Made by a program: the position numbers and the translations under genes. Shown in pieces: positions 1-13,429 of a stretch of DNA of 64,000 nucleotides. Below the pieces are notes generated by a model that was not told the DNA's origin, searched no databases, and saw nothing but the letters and a program-made list of their open reading frames with translations. The number at the start of each line of letters is the position of its first letter. Positions within the stretch are counted from its first letter, which is position 1. Origin of the DNA: Rachycentron canadum (taxonomy: Eukaryota > Chordata > Actinopteri > Carangiformes > Rachycentridae); assembly GCA_038496675.1 (NCBI GenBank), contig CM076651.1:4426037-4490036 (forward strand), in the 5' to 3' direction.

Positions 1-740
1 TTCCATGCTGTGCACTCAATTCTGGGAACCTTTTTAATTCAGTTTGAACTGAGAAGAGGGAAGTTTGTTTACTACTTCTGCAGCGCAGAACCCCATTTGA
101 CTGCCAGTTGTGATATGGATAGATGCTCATAAACACAACCTCATTTCAGCTCAAGCTGATTGCAAATTGAAGATGCTTTGTGCACTCTTTTTTCGCTCTC
201 AGTGTAATGTGTTGCCGAAGAGATGGTGTTGTGGTTTTGACTGGCACATGTCATCATTCCTTATGTAAAACAAAGCATTTACTCAGCATTTTTTGTTTGT
301 TTGTTTGTTTGTTTTATGGCATCAGACAGAGGAAATGATATCCAGATCAATGTATTAATCTCAAGTCAGAATATCACAAAGTATAAAATGAGTATCCTTC
401 CATTTTAAACACGTTGTAAACAAACCCTTTGTAGACACTGGAGTTCTGTAAAATAGTAATTACTGGCAATGATGATGATGACGATGATGATGATGATGAT
501 GATGATGATAATAATAATGGCTGTCTGTTCTTGTTTTATAAAAGTGTTGTGAAAATTGTAAGAAACTTAAAGTATTTAAAAAAGGTTGTTCTCTTGTTTT
601 TTTTATTTGCTTTGGTTTTGTTATGATAATATATTATTGTGTACCTATTGTAAATATGAAGCACACCTATTTTGCAAGCCAAGGATTCACTTTGTACTGT
701 TGTTATATATAAATAAACTTTGCTGGTTAAAAATTGCATA
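1..740 (+). other. Candidate 3' UTR end of an upstream + strand gene (plxna2 by gene order)
   Basis: I find no coding exon here. The stretch is AT-rich and ends with an AATAAA signal at 712-717 followed by a T-rich segment, as expected of a transcript 3' end on the + strand. A second AATAAA lies at 958-963. In human 1q32 the gene next to CD34, transcribed the same way and ending toward it, is PLXNA2, so a plxna2 3' UTR is the best guess. That is inference from gene order only; no plexin sequence is visible. Confidence 0.35.
470..517. repeat. (GAT)n microsatellite passing into (AAT)n
   Basis: An almost pure GAT trinucleotide run with one GAC interruption, turning into ATAATAAT at its right end. 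It lies inside the candidate 3' UTR. Confidence 0.9.
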
Positions 741-3059
741 GAGCTGAAATCTGTATTCCTGTGTTTTTGTTTCATAACCTCCCAAGTTAGACAAATAGAG
801 AAGAGAGAATCATACAAGTCAAATCATTACATGTCATTAAAGTTTTGATATCCACAAGATGATGAAGATGATGATATGAGGACCAAAAACCATCTCAATG
901 TAGTTGCACACCTAAGGCTTCTCTCTGGAGTCTCTCTGACTGCTTTCTGAATAATGGAATAAAAATATAATAGATTGATGGTAAACAATCAAAACAACAA
1001 ATTTCCTTCAAGGTTGGGTGGTGGGTCTGGGTGTCTTGGGCAATGGCTCAGACCAGTGACTGCTTTTGTGACATCACAAAGTTATGAAAGTATTAAAGGC
1101 TCAATTTAAGGCACAGTTTCTAAACACAGGTTGTGTATATTTTTCTGCAGACTGAGCTTTTATACTTTCACAGCACTAATATAAACCTCTGATCTGCTAT
1201 ACAATTAAAAAAAAAAAAAAAAGACATGGAAATTTCACTTTACACGATATGGGACCTTTAAGACCCACGACTTGTGGCTGGTACTCATACCAGTCTACTT
1301 TCTCTCACAGGTCGTCACTTCCTGTTTGACAAAATGGAACCATTACAAATATGCCGGATATGCTATTAGCTGTCCCTGTTTGCAAAGCACTCATTGGAGT
1401 ACAACCAACTATTACTGAAAAGATTCAACTTTGAAGAAAACTTCAAAACATGGCGATTCTCAGGCGGGATCTGGAGCGTCTTTTTTTTTTTTCCTTCTTC
1501 TTCTTCTTTTCGATTTCTAAGTGGGTTTGTGGACTTTTCCTCGCGGTGGACAACGGTGACAATGATTTCCAATGAAAATGTAAGTCACGATGAATATAAA
1601 AATATTTACGTTATGTCTTTTGTGTTCAGTTTTGACGCAAAGCGATTGGACGATTGGAAACTAAGTTTTAACCAAGCACCTTTTAACGCGTCCGGGCGCT
1701 TTCCCGCCGTGTCCGGCTCTCACCTGACGCCCCATGGTTGGTTCACTAACTTTTCCCCTCGAGGCGACTCTCTGGCACCAACTCCACCAGCATGTGGGCG
1801 ACGGAGAGACACATGTCATATCTCTCCGATGCCCTGCTACCTCCGGCTCCTTCCCGAGATCCTCTCGTTCCCACTCACTTCCTGGCCGGCGGCAGATATA
1901 ATAACCCACGGCTGTAACAAGCTGAATGGTGATCGTTTGTCTTCATGCGGGTCTGTTGAGCTCAAGTGTGGGCTCAGCTCCTCTGCGCCGCCACAGGGGC
2001 TGCAATCACATTAGGTTGCTAATGGAGGTTTGGGTCGGCGTGTTTAGCTGGAATGAAATGACCCCGAGGTCAGTTATTCCACAGAGGATGGCTGTGGATG
2101 ACCACTGAAGCACAAGCTCATAGGTTTTTTTTTTTTTTTTATAAGTGTCCCCCGTTTGGATGCACCTGTTTATTTCTTATTAGACTGTAAACGATGGAGA
2201 GAAGCAGCTGGGTGGGCAGGGAGAGAAGTTGGGTTAGAGAAGAGAGAAGTGAGGTTCAGGTGCCCGTGAAAGCATCAAATGGACTCCCATGAGCAAAAAC
2301 GCCGAGTCTCCACCGGATTATTCTGCAATAGCCAATCGCCTTGTCGTTGTCATTTCCTCGGCCAAGGAGATAAAGTTTTCCCCGTGTTTGTTTGTCAGGA
2401 AAAAAACAAAAACAAAAAACAACAACTTGGCCTATGGGCTGAGCACGGCCCAGGGAAGAACTCGCAAAATACCGGTGTCGATACAGCAAGAGGTAGCTGT
2501 GTGTTGAATGTTTTAGTCACTTTTTCTTCTTGGACATATTTTTATGTTGTTGTGGTCCATAGATAGATATATATGATACAGAATTTGGTGCAGATCCGAA
2601 TTATAGTCCTGATCTCACAGATGTGTGGGACTGTCTGCTCGGTGCCATTCTAGAGATATTATGAAATTGAATTATAGAAAACATACTGTGCACTTCTTCC
2701 TCAGAATTTGCGGTCACTCCAAACAGCATCTTATTATTAATTTAATTACATTATACTGATCAGCTTCCTGTATCCTGGATTTTTGAACATTGGTCATTAC
2801 AGTACTGGAGACTAATTTAATAAAAAATCTCTGTGATACAAAACAATCTGTGGTTCCCACTCACTCAATGGGAGGAATCAAGTCCGATGGTCTTGAACTA
2901 GTGCGTCACTGTCAGGTGTAATATCTGGTGTTGCTTTTACACAGCACGGCAGACAGATGACCGTCACAGAGAGAGAGAGGATCCACATCATGACTTGTTC
3001 ACTCCTGAGAATGTCTGGTCACATAGTGTATGTTCATCCAAAGGGAGGCAGCGTCCTCT
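741..3059. other. Intergenic stretch, no gene seen
   Basis: This holds poly-A and poly-T runs (about 1206-1221 and 2126-2140) and scattered open frames without domain, splice or codon support. About 1040-1265 resembles a dispersed non-autonomous repeat, with a segment ending in a GGGACCTTTAA-type terminus, but I could not delimit it. Confidence 0.4.
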
Positions 3060-4470
3060 GAGCTATAGGCTACTCCTCGTGTGTGGGAAGTTCTCCTGTG
3101 TTGAGAGATGGGTATAATGTCAGTAATGGTGATGGATCTGAAGTGCTGTGCCAGCAAGTGCATGACTCCAAGTTGTTCTTCTCTAGGGGCACTGACCACA
3201 TCACATGTAAAAGGAAGAGGAGATTGTGAGCGTTTCAGTTTTCACTGCTTTGAAGTCGTCAAATCGACTGGAAAACTCAACGTGCTACGCCTTCGACATG
3301 GCTGCATATCTGTTGAGTTGATGAGCAGATGGAGTCTTTTCTTTCAGTGTGGGAAGGCGCGTGAGTGTGTTTCTCTCCACTTGTGGAGAGAGGAGCAGCA
3401 GCTTGTTCGTGAAGGCCCTTGAAAAGGCTGTTCATCTTTCATGCATGATACTTTCCTTGCAATGTGGAAGTCGGTTCCACCGGTCTGCGCTGGTTTGTTC
3501 TGGGACGTTGTGTCCCTTCATCTGACAAAACCCCCGGATCTCTGATTTCATGTCCTGCACTCTCTTGAGCGCTTTGCCCTGGCTGAGCCACCTGACAGCT
3601 GTGTGGTAGTCCAGATTAGTTGGTTCGGTCTCATGTTCCCCCAACAGCGAAACAAATTGCCCGCGATTTAGTGCTCTTGCCAAAATCCAGTTTGCAACTT
3701 TATTTTCAGTTTTGCATTGAATCTCTTGATGAATAAAATGGGTTAATCTCACTTTATCCTGCATGCTCTTCAAAAGGCCAACATTTCTCCTGCTTAAATT
3801 AGGTCACCAATCAGCTGTAACACCAACTAACTTTCCCCACTGTAGTCCTACTTTTTACATGCATGTATTTACCTCCGGAGATAAATCATTCCTGTCATTG
3901 ATTGCATGGAAACAGGTCCTATGTCATTTCAGAGTCTTTGGCTCCCCCCTTTAATGAAGAACACCTGCTAGGCATGTCACGCTCATCACAGCTCTCATCT
4001 AGGCCCAAGGAGAAGAAGTTGAAATCGTCTGTCTGGCTTTTCAGCTGCAGCTCCAGGTTTCTCACAATGTCTTCAAACCGCCTTGTAGCCATTCGCCTTG
4101 AGAGGAACAAATGTTGAAAAGCCTCCCTCTTCTCTGGGCATGAGTAATGCATTTCCAGATGCAATGCAATTCCAGCAGACACACTTTTAATAAATTCCCC
4201 ATCAGAAAATGGTTTGTTCCTTTTGAGCAAAGGCATAACTGGCTTTTACATATCCCCCATCTGTTTTTTTCTGAAGTCCTTGCTGCATGTGTAGCCTTGT
4301 TAGCATTGCCTCGGCCGTCCTCACCTTCAGGTCCTCCAATAAATTTCCATTCTTTCTTGTGTGTTTTGTCTCAAAGTAACAGCTCAAGTCACGGTCACAT
4401 TTGTTGCAAACTGAGCAAACAGACAGCCTCTGAAAAAATACTTAGCAGTCCATGACTTATTATGAAACAC
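3060..4470 (-). mobile_element. hAT-superfamily transposase relic (GTF2IRD2/ZBED-like), frameshifted
   Basis: Read on the minus strand, successive frames give a degraded hAT transposase in the right order. First comes a Cys-rich zinc-finger-like start at about 4440-4380 (CSVCNKC...CYFETKH). Next is a central block at 4236-3919 with LGLDESCD, and then a block at 3773-3432 with the hAT-typical pattern YHTAVRWLSQGKALKR. A C-terminal remnant continues to about 3060 (a piece near ISSSFTCDV). Frame changes and stops between blocks show it is dead. The family is known as cut-and-paste transposases of which some copies were domesticated (GTF2IRD2, ZBED genes); nothing here suggests domestication. Terminal inverted repeats were not located. 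Class is fairly secure, subfamily is not. Confidence 0.75.
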
Positions 4471-7400
4471 TACATTCGACATTCTCAAGCTTTTGAGATT
4501 CGACAGACACTTGCACCACCTGACGTGACGCAGCAGATGCTACTGTGACCTCCAGTCAGTTTCAAACATCACTTCGTCAGTGTCTTCTGTCACAGGAAGA
4601 AGGTGTGATACGCATGTGACGCACACCTTTCAAGATAAAAGCCAATTTAAGTAATTTATTGCAATGTTTTTAGCAGGCAGAACCACAATAATGGCTGAAC
4701 ATTACTGTAGAGAGTTCATTCCATATGAGAAGATGTAGTCTGACACAGTTTACTGAGGTAGAAACAATGCTGCTCAACTTCTTGGTGCAGCCAGTATATC
4801 GAACAATATGTATCCTACATCTTGAGTCCCTTGGCCTCCCTTTCCCCTGTATTTCCTTGAGGGAAGTTCTAATCCCCACTGCTTCTAATCCTGTACTGCT
4901 GGGACCAATTCAAAGCCACGTGGGACTTAACGCCCTGTAATGCCTTTACAAGTAGTTGCATAAAGCTGACATCCCATTCGTTCTGGGTAGGATTCTCAGC
5001 CTGGATTACAAGGCAAATTCAGAAATAATTAATGGGAGTTGGCAAAAGAGGATGCCAGGGGTGACTTCAACCCCATTCGGAAGAATAGTCGGGTATTAAT
5101 TTCACAATGAAACAATCCCTGACACCTTGTTGGACTTCAGTGCTTCTAATTCAAGTATCTATCTGTTCTGATCCTGGAAGTTTGTTAAAGTTTGTTGTTT
5201 TCCCTTTGCACCCTTTTTGAGATCATCTTAAGGTGTAGTGAGTCAAACCACTGCATCAGGGATTTGTAACTCACGCCTGTCACTTTGTAACCACAGATTT
5301 GATTATAAACAAAGGTTTTCATTACCATCTGTTGTGGCATTTGCAGAATTGTACATTTGTATTTGACAAGCACTCATAGGTTATATTGTTATATTGTCCT
5401 TGAGCCAAAAGCCCCAGGATGCTCGTGATGAGTGCATGGGTGAATGTGGGGCATTGTAAAGTGCCACCACGCTGCGCCTGCACTCCCATTTCTCACTCAT
5501 ATCTTTACATGCAAGTCATTAGTTCTCTTGCAAAGATAAGACCTTTTTCTATATTCTTCTTTCTTTTTTTCTTTTTTTCAAAAAATAAATAAATAAATAA
5601 AAATCCCACGAATAGACCAAATCTAACAGGCTTAAGTCTGTCTCTCAATACTTTCTGACTTCCTCAGTCTGGAGGAAGGAATCAAGTTCAAACATTCTTA
5701 CTGAAAATATAAATCTTTAAAAACGGGTAATGAAGATAGCCCACTATAATTACTTAAAAAAAAAAAAAAAAAAAAAAAAATCACTTAGTAAATGATACTC
5801 AAGCGGGAGGAAACAGTACGGATTGATAATACACATTTGTAGTGCTAGTGAGTATTCATGGAAAACATGCCACCCTAATACTAGAAATTATACAAATAAT
5901 AATTACAACATACCTTATATAACCACAAATCAAGCTTGGATTTGGTCATAGGCAAGAGTGCATTGGCTGCTAGAAAGGTGTAGCTATTACTTGTGGCGGG
6001 AGATCATGACCCAAACTTGATTTTTAAAGGGGCTATCCGTAAGTTTTCTCTGCTGCCAACCGCGGCTTCTTGTCGTCTGTGAATCTGTGAAAAGAGACTA
6101 GGGATACTGTTGGCATCGCTCTCCACAGCTGGCGACAGCTCTTGGTGAGGAAAGGAATGAAGTTTGATGATGAACTGACGACGCCTCTTCTAGACTAGGA
6201 AGTAAACAGCTGTTCATGGTAATATGAGCTATGCAGCAATAGAAAAACTAAGAAAAAGTAAAAAAAAAAAAAAAAAAAGCAAATATAATTCCTTCTAAAA
6301 AGAGAAGTGATCACTTTAATGCTAACTATGCAATGACATAGGAATGATTAAGACCATCTTAAAATGTCGATTTCAGGTGTTTAGATTGAGCTAGTTGGAA
6401 ATCGTAGAGGAAATGAGTGACTGGAAATGGGAAGGAAAGAGAAAACACACCTGAGGGAGGAAGAGAAGGTTGATGCACTTCAAGATTCGTGATCCCCTGA
6501 GTGGGAGAAAGTGAAAGCAAAGAGAGGTAGCGTAATTTACTAAGATACAAGAAGCAGCACAGAAGCTGAGGAGAACACAAGAAGATGCGGGTGGCGGTGG
6601 AAGTTGGTCTGAAGGAAATTGTGAACAAATATGAGTCCAGGTGTCATAAGCTCTCAGCGCAGGCTCTATTTATAGTCTGGCTTCCCGCTGTTGGAGCTGT
6701 CATTCTCAGTGTGCTCTGCAGCCCGTCTCGCCTGCCGCCCGCTAGCCTCTCTCTCATTAGAACTCCACAGCTACAGCACACGCTGGCCACGTCTGTGGGC
6801 GCACTGCATAATTCACAGGTCAGAGATTCATTCAGTAGCATGTGTTAACCCCACACACTCACCCTCACATACACAAACAAAAGTCGCACGTACAGTAAAT
6901 AGTATGATGTTTGAAAACAGCACACACACGAGCAAACTAATAATCAGCAGGATGAGCCTTCTCGTATGAACACAGGTCCATATGAACACAGGTTCATATG
7001 AGAAGGGAAACAGTACAGATATTAATTAACTGCTTCGCCCATGCATAGGGGTATAAAAAGTTTCCCACTGACATTTGCTGACAACAAGTTCTTCCACTTT
7101 TCTGAGCGCTGTGCACTGTCCCCATCAGCAGGCGAGGCTGACGATCAGTGTCTTTCTCCAGACGCGACTTGTCCCTGCTCCCTGAGATGGTAATGAGGCT
7201 CTCCCAGCAGGCCCGCTGACAGCCTCCTGTTGTGTGGCCTCATCTCTTTTAGCACTGCACAGCAAAAACAAAGAGGTGGGTGGTGGCGTCCGTACGACCC
7301 AGTGCCCCCGCTCCGCCCATACCAACTGTGCTTCCAAAAAGTGCAGACGTAAGTAATTTTTTCCAGCTATGCAAATGCACAGGGGACATTAAAATACTCA

Positions 7401-10400
7401 TGTGCACCCAGGAGTGGGGTGGTGTTATGAATATGAAGTCACAGAACACATATAATTTGATTTTGTGTGTATTTCTGTGGAGCGGGTGTACCCACGCTCA
7501 CACAGTGACACAAACTCAACTACCCTGCTGCTTTCAGGCGCAGGGTGCAGGTGAGAAAAGCCTGCCAAATTTCCCTAGCTGGAGCACTCGTTTGCATATG
7601 CAGATGTTAATTACCACTGGAGCTTGTATGGGCCAATCGGCAGGCTGCTGGAACAGCTTGTGCATCGCTCCCCCCCCCCTCCCTTCCTCATCCTCCCCCA
7701 AACCCCCCCACAGGTCGCCGTTTCCACGGTTACTCCCCTGGCTGATAATAAAGATAATCACCTCCGATTTCCTTCATGGCTCATTTTCTCCTGCTCGCTT
7801 CTGAAAGGCCAGAGCGCCGCTGTCTGATTTTCCACGCTGAGCTCTTATCAGCACGCCAGGGCCGAGGACTGTGGCGGGGGCCGAGTCGACACGCCACCTG
7901 CCACACACTCACCAGAGGGGACAGATTCGTTCAGTCAGAGTCTCGGATACGGAGGGGTAATGAGTGTGAGATCATCCATCCGGTATGGTGTAATTGTACT
8001 TGGAATAAAGGTCTCGATGAGCGCAGGGTCAGATCAGATGAGATCAGGTGATGGTTGTTATCACACAGACTGACAAGGCGCTGAGCCCGGCCTGCACAGT
8101 AAGAATGAAAGTAGGTTTTTGAAAACCTTGAAATTAAGACTAAATCAATAGATAATATCGTTCAGATATTATCAGAATGGTTTATTCTAAACCCTTCATG
8201 GATGTTAAAATGTCCACAAGGTTATTAATGGAGATGCTTGAACACTAACCTCAATCTTTATGTGTCATTATAAAGCAATGTTTACATTTTTACACGACGG
8301 TCTATCGCATTTAACAGCAATCTGTTGTCATTAAATATTGCCTGTTGCCCACTATATATCCAGTTGGTACCTCTTAAAAACAAGCCATCTGTCATGGGTC
8401 AAAACAATAGATCCAATTCCTACTCGCTGTCTCTCTCTCTCGCTCCCTCTCTCCCTCTCTTCTTTCTGTCTCCCTCCTTGTGCTCCCTTGAACCCATTGT
8501 CCAGATAGAAACGTGCCTGGGATAGCAAGGCTTTGCTTTCGGCACACTTCTTTGAGAATTATTTAAGGCTTAGGAGTTTCTGTGACATTAATATTTGATG
8601 TGCAGGACCTGAGCGTCTCCCGACGAGCTCTGAGCAACACTTCAGAGAACGACTGGGGGTGAGGTGTGTATGTAGCTCCCTGCTTCAAAACATACACACA
8701 CACATGGAGGCTCACGTCCACTTATCACCATACCGAAAAAAATAAAAAAAAAAAACCTCCAGATGTTTTATAGTGGGTTATTGAATGAAAAGGTCTGCAT
8801 CATAAAGCCTGGAGGCTGTCTGATCTGATCTTGGATGCATTTTGTCTGAGACTATTCTTTTATTTGTCATCTTCTTTAACCCTTTGGCTTAGTTGAGTTT
8901 TCTTCAAGGTCCCTGTTTTTTCACCTTTTGGCATATATCTCTCATGCGCTCATACTTTCCTCAGGCTCGCATCTTAACCCCAATTTATGACACGCTGACA
9001 GGTTCACGACGTGGCATTAGTCGATACCACATGTTTTCTGGGGCAAGAATGGAGGAAATGTGTAGGAGCTCTTTTGTTTTCCCTGTTGCCACAAGAGTGC
9101 AGAGTTGAGACGTTGAGAAACTGTCGTGGCTGGCAGAGGTCGTCTAACAGATGTGACTGAAATTACAGCTTGTGGATTCAATTTGTTTATTTGCTTGATA
9201 AAGAAACTGAACGCCCAGAAATAACACTTCTCTTGATACCTTCATCATCCACCATAGGTTTCTGCTGTACTTTCCAAAGACTTTCCCTTCCTCTCAGCTT
9301 TCACCAGTACTCACACCTCCCCGTTATTGTGCCTTCTGGCCCTATTTTCCTTACATGACTGCACAAACACTCTCAAAATCCTAATTATAGAACATTCAGC
9401 ATCATGTAAGCTCAACCAATATATATTCAATATACCATAAAATCTCTCTTCCCTGTGTAATGGGCATCAGATGGTTTTTAAACCCTGGTCTTACAGTGCC
9501 ACCTCATGGTTCATGCGTGAAGCAGCTTTATGGTCAAATTTCCCTGGAAAGATGAAGCACACCACTCAAGTCTGAAACCACTAAAAACAGGAACTTGCAA
9601 CCGGTTAGTCAACTAATTGTTGCTGTAGCAGTATAAGGCCATGTGCTTAGCAGTTCAATAAGAGACGTATCTGTTATAAAATAAAAGTCAGAATCTACAA
9701 ATTGTGGAAAAAAACATCTATAATAAAAATGGTTGAGCATCTGTTTCAATACAATTGTTTGAACTTTATGTAGATTTTAATGGGATCCTGTAACTGTTTT
9801 GAGTTACCAGGTTTTACACTGACAGACCATTGTTACTGATGACAGCTTGACTTACAGTATGTCAGAAGGTGTTCCAGAGATCATTGGGAGAGATGCGTGT
9901 AATGAGAGCTATCCGGGCAGCTAGCGCTTTAATGAATTAATCCCACAGAGCTGGGTCGTGATGGATGAAAGGGCAGTCCATGAAAGTTTACCAAACGAGT
10001 TCAAAGCTCATGTTTCAACCTCAGGTTATTAACTGACATCAAAACACGGACTGTTTTGCAAAAACAGGATTAGCGTTGATGAAAATTATATGGTGGTATA
10101 TTTTCGCATTTCTCCTTCTTCTCTGTCTTAGCCTCCTTTTTTTTATTTTTTCTGTTGTAGCAAATAGAAATCAGAAGACTTACATAACTCGGGACATTAA
10201 AGACTAAGAAATGTTTGCGCAATAAAATTGCAAAAAGTAGAGTGACAAATCTAAAATGCGTGATCGTGAAATGCTAGTACTAAATGCTACGGTTTCATTC
10301 TCTGCGAGGGCTCTCGCTCATGCATCTTTTACATCAATATGCATAGAGCCATAATAGATACACTCAAAGAAAATCTGGATCAGGGATTTAAAGCTCCTGG

Positions 10401-10680
10401 GGTTATGACTGAGTATCTCTGAGACCCAAAGCACTCCCAACCTTCACAACCCTCTCAACCTTGAGCATAAATTACTTCAAGATGTCTACCAAACCACCCA
10501 ATCAGAGCCAATTAGGGCTGGTTACAGGCCTGTAGACTTTGCCCTTTTCAGGAAAAAAAAAAAAAAAAAAAAAGACGAGGGAAAGGACACGATGTAGCTG
10601 GGGACAAAGAGGAGACGTTTTTGAAGAGACAGAAAGAGAGACGGCGGGACACAGAGAGAGAGGTGGGGGATGTGTTTATG
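4471..10680. other. Intergenic stretch between hAT relic and (TG)n repeat
   Basis: No gene is supported. Visible items are poly-A runs at about 5756-5780, 6260-6278 and 10551-10573, a CT-rich tract at about 8430-8480, a small tandem/inverted repeat at 6961-7002, and a relatively GC-rich part at about 7100-8100 with several long but unconvincing open frames. Regulatory elements for the flanking genes could lie here but cannot be named from sequence alone. Confidence 0.4.

Positions 10681-10686
<6 letters not shown>

Positions 10687-10736
<50 letters not shown>
10687..10736. repeat. (TG)n(AG)n compound microsatellite
   Basis: About 20 uninterrupted TG units followed by about five AG units. It sits just downstream of an A-run and a purine-rich stretch. 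The open frames crossing it on both strands are low-complexity artefacts. Confidence 0.95.
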
Positions 10737-11469
10737 CACACGAGATGGGATTTTCCAAAAAGTGTGCAGTTGTTGCTAAGTAGATTAACTTCCCTGTTGT
10801 GTTGTGTATGTGATCATATGCGTCCAAGACTTGAGCAGGCATGACTCTGCATGCTCATTAATCTGTTGCACTCAGTATGTATGTGCCTTGCGCACTGGGC
10901 TGGGTCGCCTTGTACCGTGGGGACTGACTTTATGAACAATAGGAGTAGGCTTCTACCAGAGGGGAGTGTTAAAGAAGAACATCTGTGTGGGATCAAGGCA
11001 ACGGGGAGAATGAAGGAGAGTTAAAGGTGGGAGGAGAAGGAAAGGGAGGATTTTGGCTTTGCGCTCTGTGTTGCGGAAAGTACAACAACGCAGACCTCTC
11101 AATCATTAATGTGAGCAGACCATGCATATCAGAACTAAACGAATAAGAGAGGGAACATTTCTCCTGACTCCACACAAGATTATCGAGACTGTCACCGTCA
11201 AATATTCGCTTTATTCTTCTTGCAGAACGTATCCAGCAGAAATTTGTGTAAAGATTGTGTTTACACAGAAATATTCTTTGCGTTTTCCTAGAACATGATG
11301 TAATAACAAAAGAGCTTGAGGCCTCTGTCATATTTCCTGTTTGCTTCTGTTTCCACTGACTTTCTGTCTTCTCCAGTATGACTTGACAACGGTGTCAGGG
11401 TAACGTTCTGCTGACATCATTTCCTGAACGCTGTGTTTAAGGCTGCACCATGAAGTGGGATCAAGTTCT

Positions 11470-11765
11470 TTAGAATCAGAGTCAAAATACTTTATTAATC
11501 CCGGGGGAAATTTGGTTCGTTACATGTGTTCCGACAAAAGAGAAATAGAAATATGTACAGACAGAAGAGTTATAATATAGATAGAATGTAAAAAATAAAA
11601 TCTAATATAGAAAATATGTAAAGTACAAAATAAAAAAATAAAATAAAAATGAGTGTGAATGGGCTATAAGTGAGTAAAGATTAAGTGGAATATTAAAATA
11701 AAAATAGTGCAGTATATACAGATAAGCATTAAGTTAAGTAATGTAGTAAAGTAGCTGCTTGGCCC
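11470..11765 (-). mobile_element. 3' tail of a teleost non-LTR retroposon
   Basis: Read on the minus strand this is a T-rich segment (roughly 11765 to 11550) followed by the widespread fish retroposon ending: a TTTCCCCCGGGATTAATAAAG block, then TATTTTGACTCTGATTC. Many teleost LINE and SINE 3' ends carry this GGGAT(C/T)AATAAAGTAT motif with a short TGATTC-type tail. No open reading frame remains, so it is probably a 5'-truncated insertion on the minus strand. The exact family is not determined. Confidence 0.55.
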
Positions 11766-13429
11766 TCGAATGCTCAAACTGAACCCAGGAGCATTAGGTA
11801 TCCTCTCAACATGCTATATCGCCATTGTTTTCATGTTTGAGTTACCCGAGAACCAGAGAGTGCAGGATACGTTCTTCTCATTGATCAACTCTCCAGAGTA
11901 ATCTGCAACAGCTCTGGCTGTTGTGCTCAACTATATTGCAGCCTACATGATGTCTTCCTGTGTTTCTCTTTCCATGCAGCTCCCTTGGTGAGAAACTGGA
12001 CTCTGGTGCTGTCCCGCCATCATGACGCGGAAACACTTGGCCAGGTCCTGTTTCACACGGTCTTATGTAACACGTGGGGCATCAAGATAGCATGGGCTAC
12101 GGGGTTAAGGCTGAATATAAATACATTTCTGTGTTTATCTTTCATGGGTTTGGGGTCATCACTGGGGCTGTCTGCACACTCTTGGACACACAGGGCAGAG
12201 TGGATGCATGGCTGTAAGGAAACATCATGCGTTCAAGGTGAATGGCAGGAAACAGAAGAGGAAGTCCGACGCAGGACTGGTGATAGATGGGTAGATCCTC
12301 CATGGTGTCCATGATGTCCTCTCCAATAGTATCACTCTACACCTCAATTCCTGTTCCACGGCCCAGTCCCTCTCATGCAACGTGAACCTCTAAACTTCTG
12401 GGAATGTTTGTCATGTTAACAAACTGATGTAATTCTAGTGGCACAGTTTCCCAGATGACCTAACTTTAAATTTCATTACATTCACATCCGCTTCCAGGTA
12501 AAAACAATGATGAATGAAAGAAAGAAAGTTTTGGTTGCAAACAGGCATTTAATTGAGAAGGAGGGCAGGCTTTTAAAAACACTGCTATGTTACTGCAGTC
12601 TGTTTAGAAAGAGCTGTCTCACTCTCTCTCTCACAGAAGAGGGAAAATAAGGCCACCAGCAGGACTATTATTTGGAACGGCAGCAACTTAGCCGCCGGAG
12701 CTCTTGCAGTGCTCTCAAAATCCCGCATTTTTGCAAAATATTAGCTTTGAGTGTAACCAATATCGCCCCCATATTCATGCCTGTTAGCCTGTGCAGTCAC
12801 ATGTCAGTCACACTCCTATGATGGCTCCATCCAGCTGGCTCAGAGGCTCACAAAACAGCAAAAAGTCTGTAAGAACAAGAAAACAAAAAAAAACCAAACT
12901 GGTCCCTGAGGGTCAGATTCTGTGCTGCCATGTGCTGATCCTCGTGATGTCCTGGCAATGCCCCCCACCCCTCACTGCACAGAGATTCTTTGTGCATGTA
13001 AGCCACAAATAAGTCAAATGGTAAGATAGGAAGGGCAACTGAAAGAAGAGGGGGGCTAAAGAAGATATAAGCAATAACCCTCAGAAATAGCCCCCTGCCA
13101 GGCTTAACTAATCAGGGTTCTTCAGCTGTAAATAGACACATTTCACATTCAAATAAGTGTTAACTGTGTTAACTGGGATAATCCATAAATAAATCTCACC
13201 ACAACAGAAGTTGTAGTAGATGTCATCTGAAAAGCTTACGTTTCAAGTTTAAATCGCTTCAAAGACGAAACAGGTTTCATGCCAAAGTGCATCAGATATA
13301 TGCAATATGTAGACACGTGCAAATGTAAAGACACATATGCGCATAACAGATGTTGTGGAAACAACAAGAGCCAAGGAAAAGCCATAGGATCAGCTAAAAT
13401 TGATTAAAATAAAAAGATTTGGCATAAAA

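Noticed and set aside
1394..2014. 206-codon open frame on the + strand
   Set aside because: Includes a poly-Phe run from a T/TTC tract, has no domain or splice context, and a competing frame on the other strand is equally open.
7280..7804. 174-codon open frame on the + strand
   Set aside because: Pro/Ser-rich through CCC and CCT runs, no homology I recognise, no promoter or poly(A) support; composition explains it.
10522..10842. Open frames of His/Thr and Cys/Val repeats
   Set aside because: They are translations of the (TG)n/(CA)n microsatellite and neighbouring poly-A.
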